This document shows, piece after piece, positions 14,579-18,554 of a DNA stretch of 18,554 nt. The stretch is from positions 29,879-48,432 of the forward strand of contig DLHX01000009.1 in NCBI GenBank assembly GCA_002483465.1, in the 5' to 3' direction. Numbering within the stretch: the first letter of the stretch is position 1; the number at the start of each line of letters is the position of its first letter. The notes beneath the pieces were generated by a model. The model searched no databases and was not told the origin of the DNA. It worked only from the letters and a program-made list of their open reading frames with translations. The position numbers were made by a program, and so were the translations under genes. The stretch is from Micavibrio sp. UBA7657 (lineage in GTDB: Bacteria > Pseudomonadota > Alphaproteobacteria > Micavibrionales > Micavibrionaceae).

Positions 14579-14594
14579 TTAACGTTTCGTTAAC
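14579..14594 (+). promoter_or_regulatory. CtrA-type binding site
   Basis: TTAACGTTTCGTTAAC matches the full CtrA consensus TTAA-N7-TTAAC exactly. It is also a 6-bp inverted repeat (TTAACG and CGTTAA) around TTT, so another dimeric regulator is possible. It lies 19 bases above a -35-like element, near -62 of the inferred start site, where an activator can contact polymerase. A further half-site TTAAC lies at 14646-14650. A GANTC motif (14536-14540), the CcrM methylation target in this class, is also close, though such motifs are frequent by chance. Confidence 0.6.
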
Positions 14595-14612
14595 TTTTGG
14601 CTGAAGAAAAAT

Positions 14613-14641
14613 TTGCAGGTTTACCCCAAAACAGGTATCAT
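14613..14641 (+). promoter_or_regulatory. Sigma-70-like promoter downstream of the CtrA-type site
   Basis: TTGCAG (14613-14618), 17-bp spacer, TATCAT (14636-14641). Start predicted near 14648, giving a leader of roughly 170 bases before the ATG at 14817. It is the best promoter match between the CtrA-type site and the gene. Confidence 0.45.
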
Positions 14642-14648
14642 GTGATTA

Positions 14649-14816
14649 ACGTATAAAAAAAATATAAGAGTAACAGCGGTTTAATAAGAGGGTATGCAGA
14701 TTGAAAACCATCGGTTTTTCTCCCGAATATAAAAAGGTTTCAAGCACATATCCTTCGGCAGGCAAGTAAGGCTCGCGGAGCCTTTCGCGTTTGCATTTTG
14801 AAAGGTGTGTTTGAAC
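14649..14816 (+). other. Structured leader region of the 14817 gene
   Basis: No supported gene. The stretch holds two hairpins: GAAAACC/GGTTTTTC around ATC (14703-14720) and AAGGCTC/GAGCCTT around GCG (14768-14784). The second could fold 30-odd bases before the ATG. It also holds the motif AGCGGTTTAATAAGAG (14675-14690), which recurs in split form before the 15412 gene, and a 12-codon reading frame at 14694-14732 that ends between the hairpins. A long leader with stems could be regulatory; I recognise no known riboswitch. Confidence 0.35.
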
Positions 14817-15302
14817 ATGTGGTGGCTACTTAAAACAGCTTTGATGGGTGCAGGCGCTCTGTGGGGTGCTAAATCCATTAATGATGCTACAGGCGGCAAA
14901 GCCGCAGAGATTGCGAAGCAAGCCTCACAGAGCGCTATCAAGAGCGTTGCTGGCTATGCTTTTGATGATAGCTCCAAGCCCGAAACCAAACCCGGCGGGA
15001 AACCCGAGACTAAGCCCGAAGCCGACGACAGCAATTTTCTTCAAGATGCTCTTAACTTCCTGGGTGATAACAAGGGAGGACTTAGCACTCTTATGGCCGC
15101 AGCAACACTGTGGTGGAAAGGGCCGGAATTAACCAAGGATCTTGCTTTCTGGATCATGGTGGGATCCGCCGCTTATCTTGCCTATCAAAACTGGCCCAAG
15201 AGCAGCTTCAATAATGCAGCGGCCAACCCGGAAGCAGCAACACCGGACGCTCATGCGAAACTAAATCTTGGCCAAGAGGAAATGGTGCCTACTGGGCCGT
15301 AA
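14817..15302 (+). CDS. Small membrane protein of unknown function
   Basis: A 161-residue protein. A hydrophobic N-terminus (MWWLLKTALMGAGALWG, 1-17) looks like a membrane anchor or uncleaved signal; then comes an alanine-rich amphipathic stretch, a Lys-Pro-rich linker with a repeated KPETKP (54-59 and 62-67), and a hydrophobic pair (about 89-100 and 107-124) rich in Trp and Ala. The tail is polar. I recognise no family. AAAGG at 14801-14805 precedes the ATG at 14817 by 11 bases; a GTG at 14805 would add four residues but overlaps that site. It lies between the CtrA-type promoter region and the giant ORF, 109 bases from the latter, and probably shares its transcript. Confidence 0.7.
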   Translation: MWWLLKTALMGAGALWGAKSINDATGGKAAEIAKQASQSAIKSVAGYAFDDSSKPETKPGGKPETKPEADDSNFLQDALNFLGDNKGGLSTLMAAATLWWKGPELTKDLAFWIMVGSAAYLAYQNWPKSSFNNAAANPEAATPDAHAKLNLGQEEMVPTGP

Positions 15303-15411
15303 AATTTAAAAAATAAAAAAACTAAAAAGACCAAGAACAAGAGCCCGGCAAGGGACCCCATAAAAAGGTCAAAAGAATAAAAAGCGGTTTGTGTAATAAG
15401 AGAGAAGTGTA
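15303..15411 (+). other. A-rich intergenic leader before the giant ORF
   Basis: A purine-rich, C-poor stretch without a convincing terminator. AGCGGTTT at 15383-15390 and AATAAGAG at 15395-15402 repeat the leader motif at 14675-14690 with four bases inserted. GAGAAG (15402-15407) is the likely ribosome-binding site for 15412. TGTAAT at 15392-15397 resembles a -10 but has no fitting -35. Confidence 0.35.
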
Positions 15412-18400
15412 ATGGCAGACGCCATAGACGATACAAAGGAAAAGTCACCGGCTGAGTTCTGGGAACAGGCAAAGCTTGGCTATGACCACAAGATTTTTAA
15501 AGAAGCCAAGCAGCCTGTCGATTCCTTAAGATCCAACGAGTCCTTCCTCAAGGCCGCGGCCCACGTCTATGAGATGAAAAACGGCGAGTCGTGGGAAAAA
15601 CACTGCCGCGACAAGAACATCGATCCGAAATCGCAAGCCGCAGACAAACTGCTCGGTGAATATGGCATCGACACGATGCGCTGGTTCAACAACACCACGG
15701 CATCGGCGGCCGACCTGATCGGCAGCGGTGACAGCTCCATCGCAACGATGTACCAGCTCAAGAAAAAAGAAACTACGAACGAACAGCGCGCTGCGTTCCT
15801 CTACATGATGCAGGCTTTCGAGCATACCGAAGGCTCGTTTTTCAGCATGGGTACGGTTTACGGCCTCGGCCAAGGCCTGACCGACGCGACAAACCTGGTT
15901 GGCCTTGGTATCGGTGCTTTTACCGGCGGCGCCGGCACGGTCGCCGTTCAGGCAGCAAGAACCGCCGGACAAGCGGGACTTAAATCCCTGCTCGTCCAAT
16001 CCGTCAAATCCATGAGCATGAAGAGCCTTGCGACCGCGGGCGCGGAAGGCGCGATCGCGGGCGGCACGCAAAATTACATTGAACAGAATGTTCAAATGCA
16101 AAAACTTAATTCTAACGGTAAAACCTTCCAATACCAGCAGGGCCTCGACGCGGGACAAGTGGGAACCAGCGCTGTCTGGGGCTTTGGCTTTGGTGCCGGA
16201 CTCGGCGCGACCGGTAAAGTATTAAGCGACAGTTTTTCATGGGCGGCGAAAAAAGGATTTTCTCCAACCACTAATGTCGCGCAGAACAACCCGACAGCCC
16301 CCTTTATAGTGACGCCTTATGAGACATGGATTCATAAAATTATACACCACGATCCATTCCTGAAAATGAACAGGTACTTCATAAGGTGGCATGGTAGTTA
16401 CCAGGGACAGAAAGTTACGATAAGCACCAATAGAGCGGCACACTTAAACCTGCCCATCAGGGATTTGTTCAGCCATAAATTTCTGAACCCGATCATTTAT
16501 CATTTCGACGACCAGGTCAAAAAAGCCGACCTGATCGAGCCCATCTTTAACTTAAGGCGGGAACTGGATGATTTAAGAATCCAGATGAAAAGCGCCGGCG
16601 ATCCAAATACCGTTCAGGCCCTTACCAATCAAGTAGAAAAAAAGGTCAAAGATTTTTCTCAAAATCACGGCTCCAAATTTCTGGCATTAAAAAACGACCT
16701 GCAATATTTAAACGATCAGATAGATGCATTAGCCAGAAGATATGATACTGATCCAGACTATAAAGGCGGTGTCGGCACAGGCCGGGCGGGACTGGATATT
16801 GAACAAATCAACACGATAAAAAACTGGCTGAGCCATGCCAACGAACTTTGCGACGTTGCCCAGGATCCCGCAGCTTTTTTAAATAAATATAATGCGAACC
16901 GGCAAATCTACAGCGACCTGTATCCAAACAACAGGGAGAAAATGGCCGCCAGCATCACCGGTGCGTTCCAGCATTATTTATTGATGGCCGCAGATGCCGA
17001 TTTGCGGCTTAAAACCCGCGATCATACAGGCTGGGCGCCAGCACCGTTTGTAAAAAACAGAGGCATTCTTGGCAGCGAACTCGCGGTCTGGAAAAAAAAG
17101 CTCGATCAGGATCTGGCCAGCGGGAAGATCACGCGGCAAGACTATGATAATAGTTTTGGATTTAGAAGCGCCATCAGCGACGGCGACGACGGTTTTGCCG
17201 CCGGCGGAGATTTCCATCACCACAAAGCGCTGCTTCAAAATATTTTCAGGTTTGAGCGCGAATTAAAAGACACCTATTACAACCCTCACATCCGCACGCG
17301 GACCATGAAAAACCTGGCTGCAGGTAACGACAGCCCCGACAACATGGAAAACTTCGGCATCGTCCTGACTACCCTTTTTGAAAAATATAAAAAACTGGGT
17401 AACGGCACGCCTGACAACGCCAAGCTTGCGGACGAAATCGCCGGTAAAGCCTTTCAATCTTATGAGTGCGGAAGGGAAGGCGATTTTTTTAACTCTCTCC
17501 GCCGCGTGGCCATGCAGCAAGGTATGGATGGCGCACTGTATTCGGTGCCGCAGGAACTTGGCCCGCGCATAAAACTTTTGGAAAACCAATCCTATAACAC
17601 GACAGGGAAAGATGCCCACATAAGACATTTTGTGGATCTGATTGCTTCATTGGCGGCTGCAACTGACCACTCGCCGGAAGTTCACGGCAGACGTCACTGG
17701 TCGTCTATTGTAGAAAAATATACGAGAAAGGCATTCGCGGCGCGGATTGCTCCTGATACCGGCGTATTGGGTGTTCCGGGCATGATCGACTATGTGAAAG
17801 CCCCTCTGCAACACATGAGAAGCAATATTACAGCAACACTCACAGGCGCAGAGGTTGTAACAAAGCCAGGCAAAGATGCTCTCGGCCGCGATATCATAGA
17901 GCATAGTTTCAAATATCACTGGTGGAACCCGCCGCCCGAGAAAGCGACAAAGACCGAAAGACTCTGGCATGAATTAACCGCCCGCAATTCGGCGATAACC
18001 TGGATGGCAACTCCCGTGACGCTGCCATTGCGCGTGCTGGGACAAACCAAAGATATCCTTAACCCCGTCTGGCATCATACGTGGCGCACATTTGCACTGG
18101 CTGGCGGTGGAGCAACGCTTGCGGCAGCGGGGCAAGGCGTCTACGACATGAACAACCCTGATAATACAAACCACTTTGTTGGGGATGCTGGAAAAGCGGT
18201 TCTTAGGGGAGAGCTGCATGCATTGGACTGGGTTTTCGGCACGCCGATCCGCGGCAGCATCTGGGTCGGCGAAAGACTGTTCAACCACTCTCTCAATACA
18301 CAGCTTGCGATAGGGGGTTATGCAACCGGCTTATACAAACCCGATCCGAAAAAAGGTCTCTGGGATAATTTGACTCCGACTTTCGTGGATTCCAACGCTA

Positions 18401-18554
18401 TCGGATCCTGGGCCTGGAACACGCCGCTTCCCTTGGGCTGGCTTGACGGCAGCAGCGCGGTTCCGGTCGCGGCTGCCATAACACCGCAAACGCCTGAACC
18501 ACCCACACCTGCAGCCACGCCGCCTACCGTAAGTCAAACGCAAACGCCGGGACA
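15412..18554 (+). CDS. Giant protein of unknown function, 3' end outside window
   Basis: An open frame of at least 1047 codons without a stop; the window edge cuts it. ATG 15412 follows a GAGAAG site by four bases. No signal peptide. Residues 1-140 are charged and helical; about 144-215 is a Gly/Ala-rich hydrophobic region (GTVYGLGQGLTDATNLVGLG, GAFTGGAGTVAVQAA) with a second Gly-rich patch near 250-265. About 360-450 is strongly charged with heptad-like helices, probably coiled coil. A long globular-looking part follows, with clusters of His and Trp. A hydrophobic stretch (TFALAGGGATLAAAGQGVY, near 904-922) and a Pro/Thr-rich stretch (from about 1020) precede the cut. Gly-zipper segments in a large leaderless protein recall secreted effectors or phage ejection proteins, but I see no diagnostic domain. 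Base use becomes AT-richer from about 16260. Confidence 0.85.
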   Translation, partial: MADAIDDTKEKSPAEFWEQAKLGYDHKIFKEAKQPVDSLRSNESFLKAAAHVYEMKNGESWEKHCRDKNIDPKSQAADKLLGEYGIDTMRWFNNTTASAADLIGSGDSSIATMYQLKKKETTNEQRAAFLYMMQAFEHTEGSFFSMGTVYGLGQGLTDATNLVGLGIGAFTGGAGTVAVQAARTAGQAGLKSLLVQSVKSMSMKSLATAGAEGAIAGGTQNYIEQNVQMQKLNSNGKTFQYQQGLDAGQVGTSAVWGFGFGAGLGATGKVLSDSFSWAAKKGFSPTTNVAQNNPTAPFIVTPYETWIHKIIHHDPFLKMNRYFIRWHGSYQGQKVTISTNRAAHLNLPIRDLFSHKFLNPIIYHFDDQVKKADLIEPIFNLRRELDDLRIQMKSAGDPNTVQALTNQVEKKVKDFSQNHGSKFLALKNDLQYLNDQIDALARRYDTDPDYKGGVGTGRAGLDIEQINTIKNWLSHANELCDVAQDPAAFLNKYNANRQIYSDLYPNNREKMAASITGAFQHYLLMAADADLRLKTRDHTGWAPAPFVKNRGILGSELAVWKKKLDQDLASGKITRQDYDNSFGFRSAISDGDDGFAAGGDFHHHKALLQNIFRFERELKDTYYNPHIRTRTMKNLAAGNDSPDNMENFGIVLTTLFEKYKKLGNGTPDNAKLADEIAGKAFQSYECGREGDFFNSLRRVAMQQGMDGALYSVPQELGPRIKLLENQSYNTTGKDAHIRHFVDLIASLAAATDHSPEVHGRRHWSSIVEKYTRKAFAARIAPDTGVLGVPGMIDYVKAPLQHMRSNITATLTGAEVVTKPGKDALGRDIIEHSFKYHWWNPPPEKATKTERLWHELTARNSAITWMATPVTLPLRVLGQTKDILNPVWHHTWRTFALAGGGATLAAAGQGVYDMNNPDNTNHFVGDAGKAVLRGELHALDWVFGTPIRGSIWVGERLFNHSLNTQLAIGGYATGLYKPDPKKGLWDNLTPTFVDSNAIGSWAWNTPLPLGWLDGSSAVPVAAAITPQTPEPPTPAATPPTVSQTQTPG

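Noticed and set aside
14681..14941. Minus-strand 86-residue frame across the CtrA-linked leader
   Set aside because: It overlaps the start of the plus-strand small membrane protein gene, and its sequence has no recognisable features.
15526..16158. Minus-strand 210-residue frame inside the giant ORF
   Set aside because: The plus-strand frame is continuous over more than 1000 codons with sensible protein composition; the antisense frame is a by-product of GC-rich codons in this part.

Overview
The window looks like a chromosomal segment of an alphaproteobacterium. The main grounds are a ChpT-type histidine phosphotransferase gene, a full CtrA-type site (TTAA-N7-TTAAC), an alphaproteobacterial-looking S21, and interspersed palindromes of a kind common in that class. 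I cannot fix genus or family from sequence alone; a Rhodospirillales- or Micavibrionales-like lineage is a guess.

Layout. (1) 1-490: a short palindrome, a small conserved hypothetical gene with a strong promoter directly against its ATG, and a larger inverted-repeat element. (2) 494-1801: argH, missing the usual C-terminal tail. (3) 1767-2971, minus strand: two translationally coupled, diverged paralogues of unknown function. (4) 3052-4668: a fused two-ATPase peptide importer subunit (YejF-like) without its permease partners. (5) 4730-5421: a second pair of small tandem paralogues of unknown function behind a good sigma-70-like promoter. (6) 5544-5811: rpsU (GTG start) and an intrinsic terminator. 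(7) 5877-7199: an exported protein built from two copies of one domain; it converges on and overlaps pepP (7162-8919, minus). (8) 8997-12841: a same-strand run of a membrane-anchored J-domain protein, galU, phosphomannomutase/phosphoglucomutase, chpT and a CheY-like receiver. (9) 12926-14530: purH. (10) 14531-18554: a regulatory region with a perfect hairpin, a full CtrA-type site and a sigma-70-like promoter, leading into a small membrane protein gene and a very long ORF (at least 1047 codons) that runs off the right edge.

How the parts may work together. GalU and the mutase supply activated sugars for envelope polysaccharide. ChpT in other alphaproteobacteria passes phosphate from CckA to CtrA and CpdR. 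The CtrA-type site upstream of the 14817 and 15412 genes therefore suggests, by inference, that the unrecognised small-membrane-protein plus giant-protein locus belongs to the cell-cycle or surface programme controlled by that relay. This locus is the best candidate here for something undescribed. No rRNA, tRNA, CRISPR array, transposase or integrase was seen.
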